Positions 1-8,331 of a DNA stretch of 64,000 nt are shown here, in pieces. Under the pieces are notes generated by a model that did not search any database, was not told the origin of the DNA, and saw only the letters and a program-made list of their open reading frames with translations. Within the stretch, counting starts at the first letter, position 1; every line of letters starts with the position of its first letter. This DNA is from Tessaracoccus massiliensis (GTDB lineage: Bacteria > Actinomycetota > Actinomycetes > Propionibacteriales > Propionibacteriaceae). The DNA is taken from NCBI RefSeq assembly GCF_000826065.2, contig NZ_LN623542.1, forward strand, positions 94,715-158,714, read 5' to 3'. Made by a program: the position numbers and the translations under genes.

Positions 1-1370
1 ACCCTGAACCCACGCCACAGGCGACCCCGCCCACCTCCGCGCACCAGCCGCCCCCGACCCGGCCGTCGTTCCAGCAGTCCGGCCCGTCACTCCAGCCCTC
101 CGCCCAGCGAGCGCCCTTCGGGCAGCAGCAGCGCCCGGCCTTCCAGCCCTTCTCGTACCCACCCCCGCAGCCCCCGCGCCCGCAGGGCGGTGCCACCGAC
201 GCCACACCGAAGCCCAAGCGCAGGGGTGGCGCGCGAGCCGCGGGCATCCTCGCCATCGCGATGTTCTCCGCCGGCATCGGCGGCGGCGCAGGCTACCTCG
301 CCACTGACTACTTCCAGCCGACGCAGACCGCGGCCACCGCGGGCGAATCGGTCTCCCCCACAGCCGGCACCGAAACCACGGAGACGGCCGGGGGGCAGCA
401 GACCACCGTCGTGCAGGCGGATCCCACCAACCCGAACTGGACAGCCGTGGCCGAGGTGGCGTCGCAGGCCGTGGTGGCCATCCAGGTGGCCGGCAACGGC
501 ACCGGCGGGCAGGGCTCCGGCGTCGTCATCGACGGCCAGGGGCACATCGTGACCAACAACCACGTGGTCGCCGCCGCGGGCTCCGGGGCCCAGCTCACCG
601 TCTTCCTCGGCGCCACCGCCTACCAGGCCGAGCCGGTCGGCTACGATCCCGCGACGGACCTCGCGGTGATCAAGCTGGTCAACCCACCGTCGGATCTTCA
701 GGTGATGGGCTATGGCGACGCCAAGAAGCTCAAGGTGGGCGACCCCGTCATGGCCATCGGCAACCCGCTGGGCCTGGCCGACACCGTGACCACCGGCATC
801 GTCTCCGCCCTCAACCGGCCGGTCACCACCCGGGCGGTCACCAACGAGAACATCAGCACCACCAGCGACTCCCGCGTGGTCACCGCCGCCATCCAGACCA
901 ACGCCGCCATCAACCCCGGCAACTCGGGCGGTGCGCTGGTCAACGCCGCCGGCGAACTGGTGGGCATCACCTCCTCCATCGCCTCCCTCCCGACGGCGGG
1001 CGAGGGCCAGGCGGGCAACATCGGCATCGGATTCGCCATCGGTTCAGACCAGGTGGAGTACGTGGCCCAGCAGTTGATCAGCACCGGTAAGGCGGAGCAC
1101 CCGCAGCTGGGGGTCAGCGCCAGCAACGTGCAGACGTACGGGCCGATGGGCGCCGAGGTTGTCCAGGTGGTGCCCGGCTCCCCCGCCGAGGCCGCCGGCC
1201 TGCAGGTGGGCGACCACATCACCGCCGTCGACGGTGCCGCAGTGACGTCGTCGGAGTCGCTGGTGGCGCTGGTGCGCGCCGGGCGCGTCGGCGAGGAGAT
1301 GAACGTCACCCTGCTGCGCCGCGGCGAGGAGCTCACGGTCCCGGTCATCCCGATCGCCGCCCAGAACTGA
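1..1370 (+). CDS. HtrA/DegP-like membrane-anchored serine protease (5' end cut by window)
   Basis: The reading frame is open from the first bases, so the gene starts before the window. The visible protein begins with a Pro/Gln-rich cytoplasmic stretch of about 70 residues, then a basic stop (KPKRR) and one membrane segment around base 240-310. A trypsin-like S1C domain follows: His in TNNHVVAA, Asp in DPATDLAVIKL, Ser in NPGNSGGALVN. A C-terminal PDZ domain (about base 1100-1350) contains GSPAEAAGLQVGDHI. Proteins of this layout are actinobacterial HtrA/PepD-type envelope proteases that degrade or refold damaged exported proteins. All three catalytic residues are present, so it should be active. 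Confidence 0.92.
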   Translation, partial: PEPTPQATPPTSAHQPPPTRPSFQQSGPSLQPSAQRAPFGQQQRPAFQPFSYPPPQPPRPQGGATDATPKPKRRGGARAAGILAIAMFSAGIGGGAGYLATDYFQPTQTAATAGESVSPTAGTETTETAGGQQTTVVQADPTNPNWTAVAEVASQAVVAIQVAGNGTGGQGSGVVIDGQGHIVTNNHVVAAAGSGAQLTVFLGATAYQAEPVGYDPATDLAVIKLVNPPSDLQVMGYGDAKKLKVGDPVMAIGNPLGLADTVTTGIVSALNRPVTTRAVTNENISTTSDSRVVTAAIQTNAAINPGNSGGALVNAAGELVGITSSIASLPTAGEGQAGNIGIGFAIGSDQVEYVAQQLISTGKAEHPQLGVSASNVQTYGPMGAEVVQVVPGSPAEAAGLQVGDHITAVDGAAVTSSESLVALVRAGRVGEEMNVTLLRRGEELTVPVIPIAAQN

Positions 1371-1374
1371 GCGT

Positions 1375-1380
1375 TAGGGT
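1375..1380 (+). promoter_or_regulatory. -10-like box for leaderless serB
   Basis: TAGGGT lies 6 nt before the serB ATG, directly after the stop of the protease gene. There is no Shine-Dalgarno sequence, which suggests that serB has its own leaderless transcript. Confidence 0.5.
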
Positions 1381-1386
1381 GTCCCC

Positions 1387-2253
1387 ATGGACATCCGCGT
1401 GACACTGGCGGCCACGGGCCCCATCCCCGCGTCGCTCCTGGCGTGCATCCCGGACGCGATCTCGACGACGGTCGACGAGACGGTCTACGGGCAGCGGATC
1501 AACGTCTACGCCCGGCACGATGAACCCGACGCGCTGCGCCAGGCGCTGCGGGCGGTGGCCGGGGACGTGGCGGTGGGCGTCCTCACCCGCCCGCTGGCCG
1601 CGCAACCCGCCCGGCTGCTGCTGATGGACGTGGACTCCACGCTGACCACCACCGAGGCCATCGACCTGCTGGCCGAGCACGCCGGGGTGGGCGAGAAGGT
1701 CGCCGAGATCACGGAACGCGCCATGCGCGGCGAGCTCGACTTCGGTCCCTCCCTCACCGAACGCGTCGCCACCCTCGCCGGGCTGCCGGTGTCGATCTTC
1801 GAGGACGTGGGCGCCCGCATGACGCTCTCCCCCGGCGGCGAGGAACTCATCCGCGCCGCCCGCGCCGCCGGCGCCAAGGTGGGCGTCACCTCCGGCGGCT
1901 TCTCCCAGCTCGTGGGCCCGCTCGCCGAGCGTCTGGGGCTGGATTTCTACAACGCCAACCAGTTGGAAACGGTTACCGACGGCGGGGTCGAGCGGCTCAC
2001 CGGTCGCGTCACCGGCACCGTCGTGGACCGCGACCAGAAGGCCCGTGATCTGCTGCGGTTCGCGCATGAGCACAAGGTCGACGCCGGGCTGACTGTCGCC
2101 GTCGGCGATGGCGCCAACGACCTGGGCATGTTCGACGCCGCCGGGCTCTCGGTTGCCTACTGCGCCAAGCCGGTCACCGCGGCCGCCGCCGACGTGTCGA
2201 TCCCGTTCCCGCGGCTCGACGCCGTCGCCGCGTTCGCCTTCAACGCCGGTTGA
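1387..2253 (+). CDS. serB: Phosphoserine phosphatase
   Basis: Last step of serine synthesis: phosphoserine to serine plus phosphate, in the cytoplasm. The 288-residue protein has a short N-terminal regulatory region (1-75) and a HAD core. Motif I is MDVDSTLTTTEAIDLL (nucleophile and acid Asp), motif II is SGGF, and motif III is GDGANDLGMF. The length fits SerB proteins with an ACT-like N-terminal part. The last codons (Ala-Gly-stop) run into the intergenic repeat GGTTGAGCCGG, so the repeat supplies the stop codon. Confidence 0.94.
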   Translation: MDIRVTLAATGPIPASLLACIPDAISTTVDETVYGQRINVYARHDEPDALRQALRAVAGDVAVGVLTRPLAAQPARLLLMDVDSTLTTTEAIDLLAEHAGVGEKVAEITERAMRGELDFGPSLTERVATLAGLPVSIFEDVGARMTLSPGGEELIRAARAAGAKVGVTSGGFSQLVGPLAERLGLDFYNANQLETVTDGGVERLTGRVTGTVVDRDQKARDLLRFAHEHKVDAGLTVAVGDGANDLGMFDAAGLSVAYCAKPVTAAAADVSIPFPRLDAVAAFAFNAG

Positions 2254-2299
2254 GCCGGCCCCTGAGCATGCCCGCGAGGAACGAGCCACGCTCAGGGAG
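2245..2299. repeat. Intergenic repeat, family A start joined to family B inverted repeat
   Basis: GGTTGAGCCGG at the serB stop is followed by CCCTGAGC ... ACGCTCAGGG, an inverted repeat that can form a hairpin between two convergent genes. It could act as a terminator for both. The segment GAGGAACGAGCCA recurs near 62,190. Confidence 0.6.
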
Positions 2300-2302
2300 C
2301 GG

Positions 2303-3487
2303 TCAGTAGGTGCCGCCGAGGACGCGGACGAGTCCGTCGCGGGCGGTGACCAGGTAGTACTCCGGCGCGGGCGTCAGCCCGTACTCGATCGTGATCGCCG
2401 CCGTCGGGTGGTGGGCGTTGATCCACTGGGTCATGGTGCCGCGGCACACGCCGTCGCGGCACGACAACCGCTTCGATGGCAGTTGCAGGTGCGTGACCAG
2501 CCGGTCGTGCAGACTCTGCGACTTCAGCTCGTAGGAGTCGACGGCGAACAGCGGTTGGTGCAGCGACACCAGCTCGTGCGGCTCGATCTTCGCCACGAAA
2601 TCGCGGATCGCGCGCGACTCCGGCTCCGAGAACGGCGCGGTGCCCGAACCGTAGTGGCCGGTCTTGCGGGTCCAGTTGATGCCGAAGTTGCCGTTGAGGT
2701 CGACGCCTGCGGCGTTCTGCCTGCGACCCACGGCCTCGCCGTCGGGATTCATCGTGGGGATCACCCAGCTCTGTACGCCCTTGATGGGCCGCTGGTTCTT
2801 GAGGATCTCCCACGCGGTGCGGTTCACGTGGCGCTCCTCACCGTGCATCTGCCCGATGATCATGGAGGTGGTGGTGGCCTCGGGGTCGCCGATCAGCCAG
2901 GCCTCGATGGGGCGGCCCTCTCGTGACTCACCGATGATCTCGTAATCCAGGATGAGCCCTTCGGGCTTGCGGTCAGACGGCTCGACGGCCTCCACCGCGC
3001 GGCTGGAGAACATCACGATGTTGTTGAACACCCAGCCCGTGGCCTGGATCACTTTGCCATCGCGGACGGCCTCCGTCGCGGCCCAGAGCATGGAGCGGCA
3101 GCCGCCCTGGCCCGTCCAGGCGGTGTCGCATTCGGTCTTCCAACGGCGGCCGTCGACAGTGTGCTCGCCGGGAGTGGCAAGGGGGTTGCCCTGCCAGGTC
3201 TCGCGCTGGCTGGGGAGATAGGCGAGGTTGTTGAACACCCAGCCTTCCTCGACGCGGTGTGCGCCGTTGACCTTGACCACCCGCGGGCCCCAGAGCTGCG
3301 TGCGGCAGCGCTCCACCGTCGTCGAATAGGCCTCGCAGGTGGTCTTCCAGTGGCGGCCGCCGCTGACGTGGATGCCGGGGGTCGAGTACACGTCGAGGGG
3401 CTTGTCGTCGGCTTGGGCGGGCGGGCCGGTGAGGATCGAGGAGAGCACGGCAAGGACCATGAGGAACACTGCTGCTGAACGTCTCAT
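2303..3487 (-). CDS. Secreted M14-family zinc carboxypeptidase with N-terminal cysteine module
   Basis: The 394-residue protein starts at ATG 3487, chosen because a clean signal peptide follows (MRRSAAVFLMVLAVL, cleaved after PPAQA) and AAGG precedes it. Residues about 33-150 form the two-repeat cysteine module found in three other genes here, with C-x9-C pairs and GWVFNNLAYL / GWVFNNIVMF. The M14 peptidase domain follows: zinc ligands HGEE and SLHQ, NPDG, and the catalytic Glu in TIEYG. A usual DLNRNF motif reads DLNGNF, so the Arg that helps bind the substrate carboxylate is replaced. It probably trims peptides or peptidoglycan stems outside the cell; the substrate is unknown. Confidence 0.85.
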   Translation of the reverse strand: MRRSAAVFLMVLAVLSSILTGPPAQADDKPLDVYSTPGIHVSGGRHWKTTCEAYSTTVERCRTQLWGPRVVKVNGAHRVEEGWVFNNLAYLPSQRETWQGNPLATPGEHTVDGRRWKTECDTAWTGQGGCRSMLWAATEAVRDGKVIQATGWVFNNIVMFSSRAVEAVEPSDRKPEGLILDYEIIGESREGRPIEAWLIGDPEATTTSMIIGQMHGEERHVNRTAWEILKNQRPIKGVQSWVIPTMNPDGEAVGRRQNAAGVDLNGNFGINWTRKTGHYGSGTAPFSEPESRAIRDFVAKIEPHELVSLHQPLFAVDSYELKSQSLHDRLVTHLQLPSKRLSCRDGVCRGTMTQWINAHHPTAAITIEYGLTPAPEYYLVTARDGLVRVLGGTY

Positions 3488-3589
3488 GGGCGACACCTTA
3501 TTGCAGGTTCCCCTTGAGAAGGGCCCCCCGATTCGGCCCGCCGGCGGGCCGGTAGGGTTGAGGCCGCACCAATTCTTCAAGGAGGACAG

Positions 3590-5104
3590 ATGTCAGGTCG
3601 CATCCGCAGCGAGGCATTCAAGAACAAGGTGATGTCGGCCCACGATGCCGCCGCCCTCGTCCAGAACGGATGGAATATCGGCTTCTCCGGGTTCACCGGT
3701 TCCGGCTACCCGAAGGCGTTCCCCGAGGCCTTGGCCGCCATCATCGACGCCGCGCACAACAACGGCCAGGAGATGCGGGTCGGCGTATGGACGGGCGCGT
3801 CCACGGCTCCCGAACTCGACGGGGCCCTCGCCCGCACGGGCGGCGTCAGCTACCGCGCACCGTACCAGTCGGATCCCGACATGCGCGCCGCCATCAACAA
3901 GGGCATCTCGTACTACCAGGACATCCACCTGTCCCACATGGGCAACCAGGTCTCGCAGGGCTTCCTCGGCCACCTGAACCTCGCCGTCGTCGAGGCCACC
4001 GCCATCACGGAGGACGGCGACATCATCCCGTCGTCGTCGGTCGGCATGAACCGCACCTACCTCGAGCATGCAGACAAGATCATCCTCGAGGTCAACGCGT
4101 GGCAGTCCGAGGGGCTCTTCGGCATGCACGACATCTACTACCCCATCGGCGCCCTGCCGCCCAACCGCATCCCACTGCCCATCCAGAACGCGGGTGACCG
4201 GATCGGCGACAAGGTCCTCAAGATCGACGCTGACAAGGTCATCGCCGTCATCGAGACCAACTCGCCCGACCGCAACTCGCCGTTCAAGCCGCTCGACGAC
4301 GACTCGCGCGCCATCGCCGGCAACCTGCTGGATTTCCTCGGCGCCGAGGTCAAGGCGGGTCGCCTGCCGGAGAACCTGCTCCCGCTGCAGTCCGGCGTGG
4401 GCAACATCGCCAACGCAGTGCTCCAGGGCCTCCTCGAGGGGCCCTTCGAGAACCTCACGTCCTACACCGAGGTGATCCAGGACGGCATGATCGACCTGAT
4501 CGATTCGGGCAAGCTCACCGTCGCGTCGGCCACGGCGTTCTCGCTGTCGCCTGAATACGCCGAGAAGATGAACGACAACGCGGCCCACTACGCCAAGAAG
4601 ATCGTGCTGCGTCCCCAGGACGTGTCGAACCACCCGGAGGCGATCCGCCGCATGGGCGTCATCGCGTGCAACGGCATGATCGAGGCGGACATCTACGGCA
4701 ACGTGAACTCCACCCACGTGATGGGCTCGCGGATGCAGAACGGCATCGGCGGCTCGGGCGACTTCACCCGCAACGGCTGGATCTCCTCGTTCGTCTCGCC
4801 GTCGACGGCGAAGGGCGGGGCCATCTCCTGCATCGTCCCGATGGTCAACCACGTGGACCACACCGAGCACGACGTCCAGGTCATCATCACCGAACAGGGC
4901 CTCGCCGACCTGCGCGGCCTGGCCCCGCGTCAGCGCGCGCAGAAGATCATCGAGAACTGTGCGCACCCTGATTTCAAGGAGCCGCTGCGCGAGTACGTGA
5001 AGCTGGCGGAGAAGAAGGCCAACGGCATGCACACGCCGCACGACCTGGCCACGGCCCTGGGCTGGCACGTCCGCTTCCTCGAGACGGGCACCATGGCCCA
5101 GTAG
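3590..5104 (+). CDS. Acetyl-CoA hydrolase/transferase family CoA-transferase (succinyl-CoA:acetate/propionate type)
   Basis: 504 residues, full length for the AarC/Cat1 family, which moves CoA between succinyl-CoA and acetate or propionate. The active-site Glu that carries the CoA thioester lies in IAVIETNSPDRN, and the C-terminal half has the family signature NGIGGSGDFTRNGW. A strong AAGGAGGA lies 4 nt before ATG 3590, and TAGGGT at 3553-3558 is a possible -10 box. In propionic acid bacteria this class closes the Wood-Werkman cycle by releasing propionate. Acetate versus propionate preference cannot be read from sequence. Confidence 0.9.
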   Translation: MSGRIRSEAFKNKVMSAHDAAALVQNGWNIGFSGFTGSGYPKAFPEALAAIIDAAHNNGQEMRVGVWTGASTAPELDGALARTGGVSYRAPYQSDPDMRAAINKGISYYQDIHLSHMGNQVSQGFLGHLNLAVVEATAITEDGDIIPSSSVGMNRTYLEHADKIILEVNAWQSEGLFGMHDIYYPIGALPPNRIPLPIQNAGDRIGDKVLKIDADKVIAVIETNSPDRNSPFKPLDDDSRAIAGNLLDFLGAEVKAGRLPENLLPLQSGVGNIANAVLQGLLEGPFENLTSYTEVIQDGMIDLIDSGKLTVASATAFSLSPEYAEKMNDNAAHYAKKIVLRPQDVSNHPEAIRRMGVIACNGMIEADIYGNVNSTHVMGSRMQNGIGGSGDFTRNGWISSFVSPSTAKGGAISCIVPMVNHVDHTEHDVQVIITEQGLADLRGLAPRQRAQKIIENCAHPDFKEPLREYVKLAEKKANGMHTPHDLATALGWHVRFLETGTMAQ

Positions 5105-5107
5105 CCG

Positions 5108-5160
5108 CTGGTTGAGCCGGTCGCCTGCGACGAAGGAGCAGCGCGACCGTGTCGAAACCC
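5108..5160 (+). repeat. Intergenic repeat family A, copy 1
   Basis: A copy of the element GGTTGAGCC ... GTGTCGAAACC, with an inner part resembling that of the copy inside the idi-crtE gene at 53,722. Confidence 0.65.
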
Positions 5161-5198
5161 CTGAGCGTTCGCCAGCTCGCAGGGCGACGCTCAGGGGC
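5158..5198. repeat. Family B inverted repeat, likely bidirectional terminator
   Basis: CCCCTGAGCG (5158-5167) pairs with CGCTCAGGGG (5188-5197), between the convergent CoA-transferase and Xre genes. The right arm contains the stop codon of the Xre gene. Confidence 0.6.
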
Positions 5199-5412
5199 CA
5201 CTCACGGTGAAGAGGTCGCCGGGCTGGCAGTCGAGCGCGTCGCACAGCGCGGTGAGCGTGGCGTAACGGATCGCCTTGGCGCGGTTGTTCTTCAGCACCG
5301 ACAGGTTGACCGGCGTCACCCCCACCACCTCCGCCAGCGCGACGAGAGTCAGCCCGCGGGCCTCCAGCAGATCATCCAGGTGACACACCACCCGGTGCTC
5401 CTGCTCGCCCAT
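5191..5412 (-). CDS. Small Xre/Cro-type HTH regulator
   Basis: A 73-residue single-domain helix-turn-helix protein: LVALAEVVGVTPVNLSVLKN forms the HTH and ALCDALDCQPGDLF is the typical end of the YozG-like group. It begins 1 nt after the stop of the DUF2975 gene, so the two are co-transcribed and probably translationally coupled. Such pairs (DUF2975 membrane protein plus tiny HTH) are common in Firmicutes and Actinobacteria, and the regulator probably controls its own operon through the sites at 6041-6095. Its stop codon lies in a repeat hairpin. Confidence 0.85.
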   Translation of the reverse strand: MGEQEHRVVCHLDDLLEARGLTLVALAEVVGVTPVNLSVLKNNRAKAIRYATLTALCDALDCQPGDLFTVSGP

Positions 5413-5413
5413 G

Positions 5414-6025
5414 TCAGACCAGCCCTTCCACTTCAGATTCCAGCTCGATGCCCCGTCGGAACGCCTCCGCCAGCGCCGCGAGCAGAAAGCCGACGCCCGG
5501 CAGCAGCAGATCCGAGAGGCTGGTGTCGTAGCTGAAGAGCATCGTCGACCCTTCCAGCGCGGCCTGCGACATCACGCCGCTGACGATCCCCTGCACCACG
5601 AACATCAGCGCCGCGCCCACGATGATCACCATGGCGATCCCCCGCATCCGTTTCACGTTGATCGCAGCGAACGGGCGGCCGGCCTGCACGTCGTCGAGCA
5701 ACTGCCAGAGCAGCCACACCACCAGGCCCAGCAACGCCACGAAGAGCACCGACGGCGCGAGCGAGGCCAGCCACAGGCCGGGCCCGGCGTCGGTGATCTC
5801 GGCGGTGAGCTCCGGGCTGTGGGTCAGGGTCACGCCCGGCTTGCCGCCGCTGGACGGGGCCTCGTCCACGCCGTCGAGTTGCGTGACGAACGGGTCGCCG
5901 CTCACCCAGGCGATGACCGGATTGACGATGGAGATCACGGCGGTGAGACCGGTCACGCCGGCGGCAATGAGTTTGGTGAGTGTGAAGTCCGTGTCGTCGA
6001 ACTTCAGGGGGTCCTTGGCAGTCAT
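5414..6025 (-). CDS. DUF2975 family membrane protein
   Basis: The 203-residue protein starts at ATG 6025, preceded by GGAGG. Four membrane segments are visible: TKLIAAGVTGLTAVISIVNP, ASLAPSVLFVALLGLVVWLL, GIAMVIIVGAALMFVVQ and LLLPGVGFLLAALAEAFRRG. A segment of about 55 residues between helices 1 and 2 is predicted to face outside. The motif DDVQAGRPFAAINVKRMR is characteristic of DUF2975. The function is unknown. It may sense or modulate the partner regulator encoded directly downstream. Confidence 0.8.
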   Translation of the reverse strand: MTAKDPLKFDDTDFTLTKLIAAGVTGLTAVISIVNPVIAWVSGDPFVTQLDGVDEAPSSGGKPGVTLTHSPELTAEITDAGPGLWLASLAPSVLFVALLGLVVWLLWQLLDDVQAGRPFAAINVKRMRGIAMVIIVGAALMFVVQGIVSGVMSQAALEGSTMLFSYDTSLSDLLLPGVGFLLAALAEAFRRGIELESEVEGLV

Positions 6026-6040
6026 GTCAGCCTCCTTCTC

Positions 6041-6095
6041 CATATCGAGACACGATAACATCGACTTTCGATATGCACAATGACTTTCGATATGC
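6041..6095. promoter_or_regulatory. Candidate operator of the Xre/DUF2975 operon
   Basis: GACTTTCGATATGC occurs twice (6063-6076 and 6082-6095, 19 bp apart), and its core TCGATATG occurs inverted as CATATCGA at 6041-6048. TTATCG reading leftward at 6053-6058 could be the -10 box. The layout suggests autoregulation by the HTH protein. Confidence 0.5.
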
Positions 6096-6126
6096 TTCCG
6101 GCTGGCTTGGGCCCGGCGAGTGCCCG

Positions 6127-6172
6127 ACATCTAGATTCGGGGTGGCCCGTGACCTCAGATCCAGATTCGGGC
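6127..6172. repeat. Family C repeat (CATCTAGATTCGGGG units)
   Basis: Two units, ACATCTAGATTCGGGG and CAGATCCAGATTCGGG, separated by about 15 bp. The same units occur at 6862-6985 and 62,115-62,160. Confidence 0.55.
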
Positions 6173-6257
6173 GGCGTCCCGTCGCCGGTCGGATCGACAA
6201 CCGGCGGCCGGTACGCGACGATGGGCTCACCGTCGTCAGAAAAGGAGCGCCCGGCCC

Positions 6258-6842
6258 GTGCTGTCAGCCGCGTTGATGTTCTTCCTCGTCATGGACCCTC
6301 TGGGCAACGTCCCGCTGTTCCTGACGGCCCTGCGCAACACCCAGGAAGAGCGGCGGCAGTGGGTGATCCTGCGCGAGCTGCTCATCGCACTGGCGCTCAT
6401 GGTGGCGTTCCTGTTCGCCGGGCAGGGGTTGATGCAGATCCTGTCGATCGACAACGCCGCGCTCGAGGCGGCCGGCGGCGTCATTCTGATGCTGATCGCC
6501 ATCCGCATGGTGTTCCCCACCCCGGAGAAGAACCTGCGTGAGCCGCACACCGACGACGAGCCGTTCATCGTCCCGCTTGCCGTGCCGTACGTGGCTGGGC
6601 CGTCGCTGCTGGCCATCGAGGTGGTGCTCATCTCGCAGAACCCCGACAAGTGGCTGACCTACCTGGGCGCCATCGCCCTGGCGTGGGCGGTGACCGCCGT
6701 GATCCTGTACCTGTCCGGCTTCCTGCGCCGCGTCGTCGGCGACAAGACGCTGATCGCCATGGAACGCCTCATGGGCATGCTCCTGGTGATCCTGGCCATC
6801 CAGATGATGTTCGAGGGCACCAGGGAGTTCTTCCAGGGCTGA
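6258..6842 (+). CDS. MarC-family integral membrane protein
   Basis: The 194-residue protein has six hydrophobic segments and the family signatures VMDPLGNVPLFL near the N terminus and VPYVAGPSLLA after the central loop. AAAGGAG lies about 11 nt before GTG 6258, which fixes the start. MarC/YhgN proteins are conserved inner-membrane proteins; despite the name they are not shown to give multiple antibiotic resistance and their substrate is unknown. The gene stands alone between two family C repeat clusters. Confidence 0.88.
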   Translation: MLSAALMFFLVMDPLGNVPLFLTALRNTQEERRQWVILRELLIALALMVAFLFAGQGLMQILSIDNAALEAAGGVILMLIAIRMVFPTPEKNLREPHTDDEPFIVPLAVPYVAGPSLLAIEVVLISQNPDKWLTYLGAIALAWAVTAVILYLSGFLRRVVGDKTLIAMERLMGMLLVILAIQMMFEGTREFFQG

Positions 6843-6861
6843 GCCCCCCACCTCCCCGCCT

Positions 6862-6985
6862 CACATCTAGATTTGGTGTCCTTGACCACGCCACATCTGG
6901 ATTCGGGGCACTCAGCCCGGCCCGCGCTATCCGCCCACATCTAGATGTGAGGTCACAGACGGCACCGCAGCTCGATGTGGGCACT
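6862..6985. repeat. Family C repeat cluster
   Basis: At least three units start CACATCT(A/G)GAT, plus a degenerate one (GCTCGATGTGGG), in the gap between the MarC and M20 genes. Some units pair with each other as inverted repeats. Confidence 0.55.
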
Positions 6986-7033
6986 GTCCCGGGCTCGGGG
7001 CGGCAGACCCACGCGGCTGGTAAGAATGGAGCC

Positions 7034-8200
7034 ATGATCGACCTGGTTGCCCTTCGCCGCGAACTCCATCAGATTCCAGAGGTGGGGCTCCATCTCCCGC
7101 AGACGCAGGCCCGCGTCCTCGAAGCCCTCGAGGGGCTGCCGCTGGAGATCGCCCTCGGCGAGACCACCACCAGCGTCGTGGGCGTGCTCCGCGGTGGGAA
7201 GCCGACGGAGGGTAAGCGCCCCGTCGTGCTGCTGCGCGGCGACATGGACGCCCTCCCCGTGGAGGAACTGACCGGCCTCGACTACGCCTCCGCCAACGGC
7301 AACATGCACGCCTGCGGCCACGACCTCCACATGTCCATGCTCGTGGGCGCCGCCCACGAACTGTGCGCCCGGCAGGCTGAGCTCGCCGGCGACGTGATCT
7401 TCATGTTCCAGCCCGGCGAGGAGGGCGTGGACGGCGCGAAGTACATGCTCGACGAGGGGTTGCTCGACGTGGCCGGCTCCCGGCCCGATTGGGTCTACGC
7501 CATCCACGTGTGGTCCGCGCTCGATCCCCACGGCACGTTCAGCACCAAGCCTGGCACCGTGATGGCCAGCTCCGACATCGCCAAGGTGCGGGTGGTCGGC
7601 CGCGGCGGCCACGGGTCCACGCCGCAGCGCGCGGCAGACCCGGTGCCCGCGCTCGCCGAGATCACCACCGCCCTCAACACCATGGTCACCCGGCGCTTCG
7701 ATGTGCAGAACCCCGTCGTCGTCACCGTCGGGCTGCTGCAGGCTGGCACGATCGCCAACGTCATCCCGGAGGACGGCCGGCTCGAGGCCACCCTGCGCAC
7801 CTTCGACACCGACGTGCGCGCCCAACTCATCGAGGCCATCCCCCAGGTGGTCGAGGGCATCGCCTCGGCACACGGCGTCAAGGGCGAGTTCGAGCTGGTC
7901 GAGCAGTACCCCGTCACGGTCAACGACGACGCCGAGGCAGACGTCGTCGCTGAGGTGGTCACCGATCTCTTCGGGGCAGACCGGCACGCGAGGTGGGACA
8001 AGCCCCTCGCGGGCGCGGAGGATTTCTCGCGGCTGCTGCAGGAGGCCCCCGGCTGCTTCATCGGGCTGTCCGCCTGCCTGCCGGATCTCGACCCGGCCAC
8101 CGCACCCTTCAACCACTCGGCCTACGCGCAGTTCGACGACGGCGTGCTCGCCGACGGCGCCCGCCTGTTCACGGAGCTCACCCTCCGCAAGATCGGTTAG
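7034..8200 (+). CDS. M20 family metallo-amidohydrolase
   Basis: 388 residues from ATG 7034, with a TAAGAAT box and GGAG just upstream. Metal-binding residues typical of the M20D aminoacylase/carboxypeptidase group are visible: HACGHDLHMSML (Cys/His/Asp), PGEEG (catalytic Glu) and AGAEDFSRLL near the C terminus. RVVGRGGHGSTPQ marks the dimerisation lid domain. Such enzymes hydrolyse N-acyl amino acids, indole-acetyl or hippurate-like amides in the cytoplasm. The exact substrate cannot be assigned. A family D hairpin follows the stop. Confidence 0.88.
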   Translation: MIDLVALRRELHQIPEVGLHLPQTQARVLEALEGLPLEIALGETTTSVVGVLRGGKPTEGKRPVVLLRGDMDALPVEELTGLDYASANGNMHACGHDLHMSMLVGAAHELCARQAELAGDVIFMFQPGEEGVDGAKYMLDEGLLDVAGSRPDWVYAIHVWSALDPHGTFSTKPGTVMASSDIAKVRVVGRGGHGSTPQRAADPVPALAEITTALNTMVTRRFDVQNPVVVTVGLLQAGTIANVIPEDGRLEATLRTFDTDVRAQLIEAIPQVVEGIASAHGVKGEFELVEQYPVTVNDDAEADVVAEVVTDLFGADRHARWDKPLAGAEDFSRLLQEAPGCFIGLSACLPDLDPATAPFNHSAYAQFDDGVLADGARLFTELTLRKIG

Positions 8201-8210
8201 CCCGGGATTT

Positions 8211-8278
8211 GGCGGGAGGATTTCAGCTCAAGCCGCGGATATAGCGGCTCAGGTCAAAATCCTCCCGCGAAATTTTTG
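8211..8278. repeat. Family D stem-loop after the M20 gene
   Basis: GCGGGAGGATTT (8211-8222) pairs with AAATCCTCCCGC (8256-8267), with an inner stem GCCGC/GCGGC and a tail AAATTTTTGCC. It is shaped like a terminator and is similar to elements at 19,874 and 40,488. Confidence 0.65.
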
Positions 8279-8331
8279 CCTGTCGCCGTGGGCACGACGA
8301 CCGGCAGGTGCACGGCGGTATCGTCAGGGGC

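Noticed and set aside
3593-5245. 550-codon open frame opposite the CoA-transferase
   Set aside because: Low-complexity R/V/D-rich translation, antisense to a well-conserved gene with a good ribosome site.
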